Shown here piece by piece: positions 43,258 through 55,937 of a stretch of 64,000 bases of DNA (position 1 is the stretch's first letter; each line of letters starts with the position of its first letter). The DNA lies in assembly GCA_000442015.1 (NCBI GenBank), contig KE561300.1, forward strand, positions 1-64,000. Direction: 5' to 3'. Below the pieces are notes generated by a model. It was not told the origin of the DNA and made no database searches. It saw only the letters and a list, made by a program, of their open reading frames with translations. The position numbers and the translations under genes were made by a program. Source of the DNA: Rozella allomycis CSF55. Lineage: Eukaryota; Rozellomycota.

Positions 43258-46200
43258 ATGGAACTTGAGACGAATTCGAAAACAAAAAATGTTCTCAAGT
43301 CATATTCATGCTCTGAGATGTTTTTTAAGAGTGCTTCTGTTAGCAGAACCCATACTGCAGCGATATCAGTAAATATGATTTGACTGTTCCAACTAGACGA
43401 GTAATACCCTGTATATTTGGAAAAAACTGGACAAACCAGAGGTTAAAACAGAGCTTGAAGGTATTCCACTTAAGCATGTTGAATGTGGCGACGGATTTAC
43501 ATTGGTTTTAACAGAAGATCATTCACTTTTAAGTTTTGGTAGTAATGAATATGGTCAGTTGGGCTTGAATCCCCGTGTTATTCCTGTCTGTGGAATTGAA
43601 AATGATAGTTTTAATCTCTATAACACACGAAGTAAAAGGGTTGCAATTACTCGGAAAAATATTTTCAGCAAGTAACGAATGACTATAAACTTGAAAGGTA
43701 TTCAAAGTTTATTAAAAGACGAGACGATAATTCACAGGCAAAATTTGTGCAAAAACTAGCGAATATTGCAATTGAGCAAATAGCAGTTGGATCAGGGCAC
43801 TGTGTGGCGTTGGCGTATAATGGTTATGTGTATTCATGGGGATTGAATGATAAGGGACAATTGGGTCACGGGAATACTTTTAATTATGATGGGCCCACAA
43901 TAATCAAAAAACTTGTTGGAATTCCGATTGTAAAAGTTTGTTGCAAGTCTAAATCGACAATTGCTATTTGCGCATTAGGAAACGTATATATTTTTGGTAC
44001 TTTTAGACAGAATGGCGTAAATAATGTGAGTTATGTAGAGCCAATAATCTTAACTCTCCTTCATAAGCCGTTTATTATTGATTGTGCTTTTAATGAAAAT
44101 GACATTATCCTTTTGTCTAGAGATGGATCTGTTCATTTGGTTAATTATTACTATGATCTGAATACAAAATCTATAGTAATAGATCGATCTATTTCAATTA
44201 AATCTATTGGGCTAACAGAAAAACATGTTTTGATTCAATCTACAAGCAATTCAATCTATTCTCTTCCATATGGTGAATTTTGGGATAATAGAATTTTAGA
44301 TTTAAAACGAGTAGATGAATATAGATCATTTGTTACCCGAGAATGTGGAACTCTTTACTTTAAGTTACCACTGTATGTATCGAGTTCACGTGATGAAACG
44401 TTGTATTGGGATTCACCAAGTTTTATTTATAGATATTTTATGAAGAACAAAGAATTACCTGGGTCACAGATTGAAAAGGGGATGATGAATCTCTTTCTTT
44501 ATGAAAATTACTCATATCGAACGATTCCACTTTTAATTTCTATTATTTGCGATAGATCAATTTCATTTAATACATTTAGGATTGCGATTAGATTGTTAAG
44601 CAATCTTCAATGGGAGCTTGAGAAGATTTCCATTTCAATTGATGTGAAAATAGAACTAATTACTGTATTGAAAGACTATTTAGATATAATTATGGATAAT
44701 TCGGGATTAATCTTTAAGAAAAATATACAAGTCGTTGATATTTCAGTTGTTGATATTTTAGATTTTATGGGTAACATTTTTGAAACAACCTTTGAAATTG
44801 ATTATAAATTGTTTTATTGTGATAGAATCCTGGAATTTGTTGAATTATATTTTGATTTCACTTTGAATCAAATAAATGGACTTACATTTAATGATCTTTA
44901 CATTGAACAGCCAAAGAGTGGAAAGTTGGCTGATCCATTCCCAGCACTTTTTCAAGCAAACAAGTTGAAGTATTTTAAATTTACTTCATATTCGTTTCTA
45001 TTTGACATTCATACTAAATTTGAAATTTTAGAATGGGATTTTAAAAATATAGCGGCTAGTAACATGTCTAGAGCAATGATGTAAAGAATAGTTATTATGT
45101 AAATATAGGGATGCAGTTTTGGCGGGAACCAGGGGTCTAGTTAGTCGAACCGGGAATTCCATAGATGATCGATTAATGTTTGATGCTGTATTTAATATGA
45201 ACAGTGAAGGTCAATCATCATTAAGAATATATCATATTCCAGATGAAGATGAAGATGAGCATGAGCATGAGAATATAACGTTTACTGTTGATGAAATAAA
45301 ATTGAACTTTAAAATGAATGTGAGAAGAGAATTTATTCTTCAAGATACATTTGCTATTTTATCAAATGCCAGAATAGAAGATTTAATGAAACCATTTTCA
45401 GTAAAATTCTTAAATGAAGATGCAGTTGATCATGGGGGTGTAACAAAGGAATATTTCTATTTGATCACAAGAGAATTATTGAAAGATTCTAATGGAATTT
45501 TTGTTTGGTTGGAAGAGTCGAAATACTACTGGTTTAATTCTAATTCAAATGATTATGAAAAATTTAAATTTGCTGGAATCATTTTTGGTTTGGCCGTTTT
45601 CAATTCTTGCATCGTTGAAGGTCATTTCCCTTTGGCTTTCTTTAAAACCGTTTTAGGCGTCACTTGCAGCACTGAAGATTATTCAAAGTTGTTTCCAACA
45701 ATTCATAAAAATTTAAATGAATTGTTACTCTTGGCTGAAAATTGCGAAACAGATAAAGATCCAATAAAAGATCTTGATTTAACGTTTTCTATCACAAGAA
45801 AAAAAGATTCTTCAATACAAAATGTAGATCTAGTTCCAGGGGGTTCTTTTCTTCCTGTTGATAAATTCAACGTTAAAAAATATGTCAAAGACTATCTTAG
45901 ATTTATAGCAGAAAAAGAAATTTCAGAACAAATAGATCATTTTCAAGAAGGCGTCGGATCTGTTCTATGTCCTTCTGTTATTTCGGTAATTTCAAATTTT
46001 AAATCTATTTTTAGACTTTTCATCCACTCGAATTAAAATTAATCATGATGGGCGAATCTTGCAATAGTTTGGAAGATCTTGAATTTTTCAAATCAGATAC
46101 TATTTACAAAGATTACACCCCAGTTGATAACACTGTCGTCTATTTTTGGGAAATCCTTGACTCTTTCAATTTAGATGACAGAAAATTGTTTTTCAAATTC

Positions 46201-46401
46201 TTAAGCGGTAGCGATAGGATCCCATTCAAGGGTCTTTCAAGCATCCCCTTTACCATCCAAAGAGTCAATGACACGTCTAGACTCCCAGTCTCTCACACTT
46301 GCTTCAACTTGCTTGATTTGCCTGATTACAACGATAAACACATTCTAACCCAAAAATTGCTCTTTTCAATCCACAACACTGAAGGCTTCGGCCTCGCTTA
46401 G
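43258..46401 (+). CDS. RCC1-repeat HECT E3 ubiquitin ligase (small HERC-like)
   Basis: About 1,010 residues. The N-terminal third has RCC1 repeats: HVECGDGFTLVLTEDHSLLS, FGSNEYGQLGLN, IAVGSGHCVALAYNGYVYSW and GLNDKGQLGHGNT. A poorly conserved helical middle follows. The C-terminal HECT domain begins DAVLAGTRGLVSRTGNSIDD (after a 28-nt intron at 45070-45097) and includes FKMNVRREFILQDTF, VKFLNEDAVDHGGVTKEYF, FAGIIFGLAVFNSCIVEGHF, and the catalytic Cys in RLPVSHTCFNLLDLPDY. It ends KLLFSIHNTEGFGLA, the normal HECT ending. The architecture matches small HERC proteins (HERC3-6). Substrate is unknown. Confidence 0.9.
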
Positions 46402-46457
46402 CTTTAAATAAAAATAGAAATTTCATTATTTACCTACTACGCCACATTGTCACACTG

Positions 46458-47785
46458 ATGGCCGCTATTAATGATATTCCCCAAAAACCAGCTATCGCCA
46501 TTCTTGGAGGTGTGGGTTTTGTTGGCAGAAACCTCGTTCACTATCTCGTATCATTAAACCTTTGCTCAGATATTTATGTCATCGACAAGGCACTCCCTTC
46601 AATGTCATTTTTATCAAAGGAACATCAAAATTCATTTTCCAAAATTAAATTTAAGCAATTGAACCTATGCAATCCAAGTATCTCCATTTCTAACTATTTA
46701 TAGACGCCTGCCAAGAATTTTTTTCAAATAACAATATTGACGTCATTGTTAATCTTGCGGCAGAAACAAAGTATGGCCAGTCAGAATCAGTAAGAAATTA
46801 AAATATTGTCAACTTTGGTATACGAAGAAAGGATACTGGGCATCGCTAGAAATGTAATTGACGGGATCAAAAATAGCAGCGTCAAACTTTTCATTGAAGT
46901 GTCAACTGGCCAGGTTTATGACCCAGACAAGGTAAAAACACATATGTTTTACAACGGCAGAAACCTTCAAAAGAAAATTCTAAATTGAAGCCATGGACGT
47001 TCATTGCAAGATACAAACTGCAAGTTGAAAATCTACTTGAACAGACCGAAAAGTAGCCAATATAATGTAATCAAAATAGTCTACCATGGATAATTCTTCG
47101 ACCGGCCATAATTTATGGACCCGGTGATTTGACCGGCATCAGTAACACTCTCAGTTTGAATACAAAAGTGCCTAGGTTAACATGCGGAGCAGTTTACAAG
47201 GAATTGAAACAGAAAATGGAATTTTTATGGACAAAAGATTTGAAAATCAACACTGTGCATGTGAATGACGTCGCACGCGCCATTTTTCATGTCATTCATA
47301 ATGGAAAAAGAAATGAAATTTATAATCTCGTAGATCATGCAAATACAGGTATGATATTAGCAAATTAATGATAAAGACCAAGAAAATGTAAATTCATGCA
47401 TCAGGGATATATTCAAAATAGAAACAGGGTTTCATGGATCATTGATTTCAAATATGGCAAAAGTATTATATTTGTTTAATGATGTAAAGTTAAGTTTAAC
47501 GAGCGTTGTGGATGAGGCGAATGATAAACATATGAAGCCTTGGTCAACTATTCTCACTAGGGCTGACATATCGTACTCTCCGATCACTCCGTATCTCGAC
47601 AAGGAAGTAATTCAGTTTATAATATACGATAGCTTTTGAGTAATAATTCTTTATGTCTCGATGGAACGAAAATAGAGCAAACCGGATTCGAATACGAAAA
47701 AAATACATTAAGCAGAGAATTAATTTTGGAATCGTTGCAATATTTTGTAGATCAAAACTTGTTCCCAGACTATTTAATAAAATAA
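46458..47785 (+). CDS. NAD-dependent epimerase/3beta-HSD-like SDR
   Basis: Extended short-chain dehydrogenase of about 370 residues in eight or so exons. The Rossmann motif AILGGVGFVGRNLVHYL is followed by DVIVNLAAETKYGQSES, VYEERILGIARNVIDGIKNS, LFIEVSTGQVYDPDK, LKPWTFIARYKLQVENLL, WIILRPAIIYGPGDLTGIS, FLWTKDLKINTVHVNDVARA and KPWSTILTRADISYSPITPY. These match a conserved eukaryotic family of uncharacterised NAD(P)-binding epimerase/dehydratases. The usual catalytic Tyr-x-x-x-Lys appears as YKLQV, so activity is uncertain. The intron at 46790-46817 begins GTAAG but ends CTTTG, not AG. Substrate is unknown. Confidence 0.85.
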
Positions 47786-47795
47786 AAAAGTTTTC

Positions 47796-47866
47796 TCTTC
47801 CACTGAGAATCGAACTCAGATTGTTGGATTCAAAGTCCAAAGTGCTAACCATTACACCATGGAAGA
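47796..47866 (-). tRNA. tRNA-Gln: tRNA-Gln (anticodon UUG)
   Basis: On the minus strand a 71-72 nt cloverleaf can be drawn: acceptor TCTTCCA paired with TGGAAGA, D-arm ATGGTGTAATGGTTAGCAC, anticodon stem TTGGA/TCCAA around the loop CTTTGAA (anticodon TTG) and T-arm with GTTCGATTC. No intron and no encoded CCA. It lies 10 bp past the stop codon of the epimerase gene, on the opposite strand. The internal A and B boxes (TGGTGTAATGG; GAGTTCGATTC) are intact. Confidence 0.93.
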
Positions 47867-48017
47867 TGTCTCTTACGAAATTAAATCAAAACTTATTTTA
47901 AAAGAACTACAATTTATTCAAACAAAGAACCACAGAGATCAAAAAGCGCTTGAGTCAAAACCATAGTAGATAGGTCTTGATAAACCTTGGAACTTTTTTC
48001 GCATATTTCATATATTG

Positions 48018-51000
48018 TTACTGTATAACCCTTTGGTCTTTCGAATTCAACAATGGGAATTCCCCTTTGTCCACCGTCAGCGGATATTCATCGGTCAACT
48101 TGGTAACAATATCCTCCTGCTTTATTTCTGTGAACGTTTTATCAATTAATTCATGAATGACATTTGTGATAACATTCATTTTTCGATCGTCATTGTCATG
48201 GACATAATTTAAGCCTTCTTCTATAGGAGCAAGACCTCTCACAGGAAAATGATACAATGACCAGTCTTCAGGTGAGAGTGTGCCGGCTGTTATCACCAAA
48301 GGAAGTACTGATGCTTTTGGAATTTGAAGAACATCCATATCAGCATTAACACAATAATCAGCGACTATAAGAAACTTCAATTAATATTACCAAACACACT
48401 TCGCCGTCTTGCCATTCGTGGTTTTTGACCTTGTTCCATAATTGTACTCTTAGAGAAACTCAAATTTGTTTCCACGCTTGATTTCCTTCTAAAGTTGCTG
48501 ACGGTGATTTCATTGCGTTTATCTTGTTTTAATTGCTCGAGAACCTTTGTAGCTCTATGATAATCCGCCTGTTTTCAAAATGTCCGATAATGTACCAGTT
48601 TTTCTGTTTTGTAAATATTGCACTTTATAACGAGATTATAAAATTTAGCTAAATGGGAGCTTTTCAGAACCACCCTGCAGTTATAAGATTGACCAACAGG
48701 AATTGTACCCCTTGTCGGATAGACACAAACTATTATCTCTAATTGAACGAAATACCAGTATCTTTATAAAGGCTTTCTATTTCCCATTCAAAGTCAATAT
48801 CACATTCGCTCCGATTAGCAACTTTGCAAAGTCCATTAAAACTGGAGCCACTGAAAGACCATCCAAAATTTAGTATTTCGTTAGATAAAAATGCTAATTG
48901 ATTATCATAGAAGCATGTTTGGTCGGTAGGTATCTTTGGAGCTTCAGCGAGTGCCTAAAATATTCGTGAAATCAAAGGAATACATGTGATGCCAATCCAG
49001 TCCCTCTAATTTTGCAAAAGTACGTTTTTTCGTCATTTATTTTAATAGAAAATTCAGTCTATTTTGGACAATTTTAGGATATATACTTCATAAAAATAGT
49101 TTTCTTCCAATGGACTGAAAGTCCATTCGCAATCGAATTTGGACCTTGGAGGGATTATTCCTTTTATACTACTGCATTGGAATATGTCTTTAAGCGCCTC
49201 AATCCATCATAATACATCTATTTACGTCAATTATTGAACTGGTATCCACTTCAAAAGATACTTCTTCTTCAGTTTCATTTATCAATGGAATAGTCTGAGA
49301 AAAATCTTATTGAAAATTTACTTGAATGACTGGCTGATGCAGTCCAACAGGGATGTCAACAAAATTGAAATCTTCAAATGTCAATGGATTTCTGCATGAC
49401 CTAGACTGCTGTGTTGAGGCGGTCATTAATATCATTCGGACCCTTCCTTTTAAGCTAGATGGACCATTCTGATTTTTTAATATAACGGGCATCGTGTGAT
49501 CGCCAATTGCCCGAGGATCGTAAGTACATTTGACGACGGTGGACTGACCGGGTGTTAAAACACCAGTCTGATATACATTGAAATAAAATTTTACCTTTGG
49601 ATTAAAATCAAAAAGTTGTTGCTCCAGAGTTTGACTCGATGTTGAATCAATATTGTTGGGTTCTAAAGAAAACTCACCAGGAGCAAAATCATCGGGGAAT
49701 GAGGCGACCCATTCAACATCAACACATCCCGAATTAACAAAATGCAAGTAAACGACTTTTTTCCCTTGACTACTATTTAAATAAAGAATAAGCTTACTTC
49801 AATACCAAGTTTCCGAAATTGAAAGTAATGTATGAATCATCTTGGAGTAATTCCTTGTTAACTAAAAAATCATATTTTACATGTGACTTTAAGCTTTCAT
49901 TAAACTTATCAATGGAAAAGGCTTGCCAAAGTGTTATTTTGTCAATGCCATCACATTTTACATCCTTAATTTGAATAAGAGGAAAAACACCCCTTGCTTT
50001 AATGGTGGTTATTTTTTCAATTGATGCATGTTTATCAATAGAAACATCACTACTTTCAATGAATCTAGGCAATGTGTCCACTAATTGTTTAAGTGCACAA
50101 ATAGTTACTCACAGGAAACCATAAGACATCACATAAATAACTTCTTTGGTGTTTCAAGAATGCATTTATATTGATTATTTTTGTTACTCTAGCAGGAAAA
50201 ACTACAACATCATCTTCAACGCGAAATGAATGGTCAGTAAGTTTGAATCGACAAGCGAGGTCACAGTCTGATTTATTCGTCACTGAAAGCTTTAATTTTT
50301 CGTGGTTATTTGCCATTAGATTTCCAAAATCGTACTCTTCTTTGTCGCATTGAATTGTTCCCTCACATCCTTGGCCCATAAGAGTAATTATTGCTTTCTT
50401 TGCATAAAGTAAGTTTAGGTCACTCTCTTCGATTAAAGATTCAGGTTTATCAGCATATCTGCATGTGACTTTCGCGACGTGAGACTTCTCAGTTGTTGGA
50501 GCAAAAAACCAAGTGCATTGCATGGCTTCGGATGGACCAATATATCCTTCGGCTGGCTGAACCTCCAAAGTATCTCTGTATTGAAACGGTATTTCCCACT
50601 ATTTACGCATTACATTTTGAATTACTTTGAAATAAAGTGGAACATTTGTGACATTTCTTGCTATTGTTACACGCTCTGATACACCATTAATCCATGTTGG
50701 TTTAAAGCATACCAAATTTGGTTCCAAAGTTATTTTCGGTAAATATCCAGTGCCTAACATTTCGATAGTACTTGTACTGGAACCATAATTGAAATGGCAC
50801 ACAAGAGGCGTTTTGTACTCCTTGAACTCCAGTGGCGTGAATCGAAAAAGAATAATTTGAGACTAATTTAGTTAATCAATCTAGGAGTACTTGATTTGGA
50901 GACAATAACCCATGGTTGGGTTTTGCGGCGAAGACGCCAGAATTATCATTCGAAAACCAAAATTTTACAGAAGTATCTCCAGTATTTGTAACATTAATAC

Positions 51001-53257
51001 TTTTGTATATCTGTTCTCCGACCATACACGAAGGAAACTCCAAAAAGTTTTGGTTAAAACTAATTTTTGGTATAAATGAATCCCCTTTTGAAAATGTATT
51101 TCTTTGATTATAGAGGAGAATAAGTAATACCCGGAAATGTAAGGAGATAAGTGAATAGGCGGAGTAAATGTTTCTTCATTGACCAGTCTAAAACTTCTCA
51201 TGCTCTTAAAGCAAGCGTAGCCATCAATGTGTTGTCCATAGAATCGGTCGTCGTCAGAAGGTCGAAATGAAACTCTAAACTCGTACGATGATTTGGCATT
51301 GATGTCGGCGGTGTCTGGCTGAATAAAGAATATAGAATTGCTTTTGTCATGGCGGTTCAAAGTCATTACGTGTTCAATACATCCCAGGAACAGGAAATTT
51401 TTCCTTTTGTGCAATTGACAACTTTTAATGGCAATGACTCTACCATTCTGTATTTGGAACAAGTGCCAAAATCAACAATAGGATTTTCAATATAAACTTG
51501 TGGAGTTAGTTGTTCAGTTTGCTCCAAGAAAAATTGTTCAGAGACCGACTCAGGTCGGCTTTCGGGTCTATATTTTGCTATATAAGCACTAAAACAAACA
51601 TTACAACATAAGCTAAGATTTGAAGGAACAAGGAGGCCGTTTTCTAGTATCACTGTGCCATTTTTAAGCATATCTTCAAGGAGTTCTGGTGGGTAAAAAG
51701 AAAGTCCAGCATCTACTCTATGTTTATAGGCAGCCAAATGGTCAGGTAACATGGACGGCGGCCTTTGCTTTTCACTATAACAAGTACCCAAAATTTCAAT
51801 AACAGATGGTTCTTGATTCTCAACTAAGCAATATACTCGTTTATAATAATGAATTGGATTATTGGGACTAAATTTAAATACGATACTCAAGCTAGTTTCT
51901 GGTGGAATGTTCCCTTGCGACTTGTCGATTGAAAAAACAGAGCCTGTGTCATTGTAAAATTGATATGTAAGATTTATCTTTGACAGGTTTGAGAACACCA
52001 AAATTTTAGATATAGATGTACCTAATTCAACGTCACCAAATTGTATTATTTTGTTGCTAATATGATATTTTGGACCTTCAGCTCTTCCAGCCAAGCAGAG
52101 CTTTATTTGGTTTCCTGAAAGTGTTTTTACAACGTATTCATATACTGAAACGGATCCAGGCGCCTTTGGTTTATAAGTTATCTATATGTTAATTGATAAT
52201 GTGTAATACTTGAAATGAAGTGGATGATTCATTATTTATCTGGCCTTTCAAAATGTTAAACTCGAATGGACTGCCATGATGTTTGGTGCCGACAAATTCG
52301 ACTTGCTTGACAGAAAAATTTGCTTTAACCTTTTAATACCTTAAAAACAAATTACTTTGGTTAAATTTGCGATTTCAATCCGCCTTGTATATGACTTTCC
52401 GATTAAAACAGTTCCAAAATTGATTTTGTATGTTCCTGTAGTTTCCCGAGTAATATTCTCATTTAGAATTGGCTTGATGAATGGATATTTTCCTATTCCT
52501 TGTAATAGCAAATTTTGTGTTAATGAGACGCTCTTATCAGCATTGGAATTGTAAAGATTTTCTCCAAAAGCGCAGACAGCCAAACCCTCAATTTTGGAAG
52601 CATCCTATATATGTCAACAATTGTATCTACTCTTGGTAGGAATTGAATTTCTACAGCAACAGATTCTTTAGGTTTAAGCGACCCTGAAGAAGGATGCATT
52701 TTGAACAAGTCAGGGTAGTCCCACTTAAACTCCGTAGTTAGTTCTCCGGTATTCTTTATTTTGAGCACTCGTGTTTCTATTTCATTTACTGGGCAATATC
52801 CAAAGTTAACTGTGGAATCAAATGTTATTTCATGCTTCGCCAAAGACGCTGCTATTGTAAAATAAAAACATCTATTTGCCAATTTGAACTCAATGTTATC
52901 TTTGTATTCTTCCTTTTATCTTCTTCGGTATGTTCTTATTACCTTTTTGACTGGTCTAAATGTGACAGGTATTGTCCACGACATTCCAGTGGATAATATT
53001 TTGACCTCAGGGAATTCCATACTAAATATTTTAGATCTTGGCAATGTATAAGTAATTTTCTGTGTCAGAGGTGATACATTCTTTATGACGATATTCTGTA
53101 CAAATTCACCGCCGATATGCCAATTTTTAAAGACCACAGATTCAATCGCATCAATCCCGTATTCTTTGATTCTCTTTGTCCTTGACGGTGTATATATTTG
53201 ACTTTTATTTGACGGAATCTTAGACGTGATAGGCGGCAAAGGCTCTTGAACAACCAT
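48018..53257 (-). CDS. CFAP65: Cilia- and flagella-associated protein 65 (ASH/MSP-repeat protein)
   Basis: A long multi-exon gene made of repeated immunoglobulin-like ASH/MSP domains, as in HYDIN and CFAP65. The N-terminus after splicing reads GIDAIESVVFKNWHIGGEFV, QNIVIKNVSPLTQKITYTL, MSWTIPVTFRPVKK, then across a 30-nt intron EEYKDNIEFKLANRCFYFTI. This matches CFAP65 closely (KNxxxGxEYxxNIVxKN, VTFRPxxKKEYxDxIEF). Further modules include VNFGYCPVNEIETRVLKIKN, IQFGDVELGTSISKILVFSN and YDFGNLMANNHEKLKLSVTN. CFAP65 is needed for the axoneme central apparatus and sperm flagella in animals. I did not resolve every junction between 48380 and 50090. Conserved flagellar genes are lost in non-zoosporic fungi. 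Confidence 0.85.
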
Positions 53258-53615
53258 TCTACGGAATCAAAATGTAAACAAAAAGTAAGGTTACAGATTA
53301 TGATTTATTTTATTCTAATCTTCTTTAATGAACATACCGCATCTTTTCAGCATTTGAGTGATTAACCAGCACACTTGACAATGAATGAATGGTACGCAGT
53401 CATCTGCTCTTATTTATGGAATCACAAAATCATTCTTGATTCTAAGAATTAAAAAGAAGAAATAACATAACAATTAAGATAAATTAAACAATAAATTAAT
53501 ATTTAATTGAAGTTTTGAAGAAAAATTTAATCATTAAATAATTTTTCTATTAAAAAATCTAAAAAAGTTACCAAAAAATAGTATTTTTAGTAAATAAATT
53601 TCGGAGAATTCTAAA
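53258..53615. other. Intergenic, divergent promoter region
   Basis: About 360 bp, strongly AT-rich (runs such as taaaaaatctaaaaaag and aataaattaatatttaattg), between the divergent CFAP65 and nuclease-kinase genes. No coding or RNA feature is seen. It is much longer than the 25-50 bp between most other head-to-head pairs in the window. Confidence 0.5.
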
Positions 53616-55805
53616 ATGAATTCTGTCCTTGAAGACCTGAGAAATCGAGTAGTGAGAATCAAACAACTCTTGGATAAGCCATATAAGAAATGGTCAGTTT
53701 CAGAAAAAGAAGTGTACGTTAACAGAAAGCAGGCTCTGGAGACCTTGATTTCGGAGGAAGCCAAACTCAATTCGGAGGAAGCCAAACTTAATGAAGAATT
53801 GGATAGAGAAAGAGAAAGAGAAAACAAAAAGTTGAGCGACGGCAGGATGTTTTTAAATTATCTTGTAGAAACAGATATGTATACTATTAGCCAAAGAAAA
53901 TTAATGCTCAAAATCTTTGCGGAGAATTATGAAACCAATTTAATATTACAGATGCAGAGCTGGGAATTGATTCTTCTTGAAATATTGGAAATACAAGAAA
54001 AAATAGATGATGCGCACTTTTCATCAATGAGGTCTCTTCCCTGTGATTATATTTCAAAATGGACAAAAATATATAAAAGTATTGAAAAAAAGTTGCCTGA
54101 TTTACCAAACTATTTGGAGGCCCCAGCCAGGAGGTTCTACAATCTAATTGGATTCGGCATCGTGGACTCAAGCTTTGTGATTAATAACAAGGATTTAATC
54201 CTGGAAATCTTGGAAGAGCAGAATTTGGGGCTCAGTGTGAAAATTCCTTTTGAATCGATGGAGATGACGGGTGTTAATGAGTTTAGCGACGAAGAAAAGA
54301 ATGCGTTTAATGTAGCATTAATGAAAGCGAAAATATTCGAGCACTCTAAAAGCGCCAATCCAGAAGAGCAATACAGAATATTGCATTCCTTTATTCTGGA
54401 GGCTGGGATTACTTGGATCAATTCTCATCTAAAGTTTGTGCCTGAGTATCAAATGAATTCACTTACTGGATACAAATTTGACCACAAAATTGACATAGCA
54501 TTTGTTTTGAAGGGTTTTGGCCCATTCGACCTCCCTTTCTTTTTAGTTGAGTGTTCGGGCTATTTTACGAATGGCTTCCAACATAAAGACTATAGAAAAT
54601 TGATCATGTGCATGTTTTCAGTACTTTTGTATTTAAAGGAGCTCTTTAAAAATTATCCCGAAGTTCAAAAGAAGCTCAGGGTGTACGGTGGCTTCACTGG
54701 CAAAAGCATCCTTCAATTGGTTAAACTGGTTCCAGTTATTGACGGAAAAGACAGTTTCTATATCTTTGAGAATCCAAAAGATTGGGAACTTGATGTTCTG
54801 GGCAATGAGAAAGTTTCCTGTGAAAAGCATGAATGTACCTTCTGCAAAAATAGGGACTTTCATGAACTAGAATTGAAGGATGTAGAGATTGAATTTGGGA
54901 ACCTTTGCATTACAGATGATACCAAAATCAACAAGGTCCCTGTATATGACGAGTCAATATGCACCAACAATTTAAGTCACTTATTTAATGGTCTGAAAGA
55001 AGTTCGAGAATATGGTGAATACTTGAGGAAAGAAATTTCAAAATTAGACGTTCCTTTTATTGAAAACTTCTCTTTTCAATCTTTTTCATCAGAATCTAAT
55101 CCCAACACTAGACCATCTCATTCAAAATCAACCTCAAGGAAAGACAGACAGCGAAGAACCCCGAAAAAGTCCAACATGACAACCAGAAATAATCAAGGTA
55201 GCTCTCAAACTACGGCGGTCATTACAAAGTATTATAATAGCTCTGAGATAGAATTTTTGAAAAAGCTGCAATCAGACAAAGTTGTTCAGTTATTTGACTA
55301 TACCATTTATGACGACCATTATGAACTGGTAGAAGAACTTTTGTATTTGAAAAATTCTATATACTACAATGAAGAAGATTTATTGGACTATGTTTGTAAC
55401 GGCTTAGAAGCTCTTTTATTCCTCCGAGATAATTTTTGTATTCACAGAGATATAAAACCTGCCAATTACATGTATTCTTACAACTCAAACACTTGGAAAT
55501 TGCTTGATTTTGATCGATCTATATTTGTTGACGAATCGGGCGTGGTAGCATTCAATAAAGTACATGGAACAGAAGGATTTATTGCCCCTGAGATGTTAAA
55601 TTGTGAAAACTATTCGTACACTGTTGACTGGTTCAGTTTTGGTAAAACTTTAGAAAAGATCCCTTTGCAACGCTTTGATAAGTCTTTTGCTTCTTTCGTA
55701 AATAATATCATCACGTCACTAACAAATACCTCTCCTTCACATCGTCAAGATCCTGCGTTATTACTAAGTCAAGCCGAGAAATATAGACCATTAGAAATGT
55801 TATAG
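53616..55805 (+). CDS. Restriction-nuclease-like domain fused to protein kinase (CRN-like effector candidate)
   Basis: Intron-less, 729 residues. An N-terminal coiled coil (LETLISEEAKLNSEEAKLNE) is followed by a helical region. At about residues 280-350 the pattern YKFDHKIDIAFVLKG, LPFFLVECSGYF, HKDYRKLIMCMFSVLLYL fits the PD-(D/E)xK-like fold of Crinkler-type proteins (Asp in KID, Glu in VECSG, following KD..KL helix). A Cys/His cluster lies near residues 405-415 (CEKHECTFCKNRDFH). After a Ser/Lys/Arg-rich linker comes a kinase from about 530: AVITKYY (putative ATP Lys), CIHRDIKPANYM, LLDFDRS (DFD in place of DFG), GTEGFIAPEML, DWFSFG. The glycine loop is missing or very short. No classical signal peptide. 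Kinase identity is firm, the nuclease part inferred. Confidence 0.75.
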   Translation: MNSVLEDLRNRVVRIKQLLDKPYKKWSVSEKEVYVNRKQALETLISEEAKLNSEEAKLNEELDRERERENKKLSDGRMFLNYLVETDMYTISQRKLMLKIFAENYETNLILQMQSWELILLEILEIQEKIDDAHFSSMRSLPCDYISKWTKIYKSIEKKLPDLPNYLEAPARRFYNLIGFGIVDSSFVINNKDLILEILEEQNLGLSVKIPFESMEMTGVNEFSDEEKNAFNVALMKAKIFEHSKSANPEEQYRILHSFILEAGITWINSHLKFVPEYQMNSLTGYKFDHKIDIAFVLKGFGPFDLPFFLVECSGYFTNGFQHKDYRKLIMCMFSVLLYLKELFKNYPEVQKKLRVYGGFTGKSILQLVKLVPVIDGKDSFYIFENPKDWELDVLGNEKVSCEKHECTFCKNRDFHELELKDVEIEFGNLCITDDTKINKVPVYDESICTNNLSHLFNGLKEVREYGEYLRKEISKLDVPFIENFSFQSFSSESNPNTRPSHSKSTSRKDRQRRTPKKSNMTTRNNQGSSQTTAVITKYYNSSEIEFLKKLQSDKVVQLFDYTIYDDHYELVEELLYLKNSIYYNEEDLLDYVCNGLEALLFLRDNFCIHRDIKPANYMYSYNSNTWKLLDFDRSIFVDESGVVAFNKVHGTEGFIAPEMLNCENYSYTVDWFSFGKTLEKIPLQRFDKSFASFVNNIITSLTNTSPSHRQDPALLLSQAEKYRPLEML

Positions 55806-55937
55806 TATTAACAAGGCTCAACGTTTATTACTTTACAATCAATAAATTCAAATTTAAATATTTTACAATAATTTAAAATATAATCACAAAAATGCTACCA
55901 ATTCCCAATTCCCAAACAAGAATTTATTTATTTTAAA

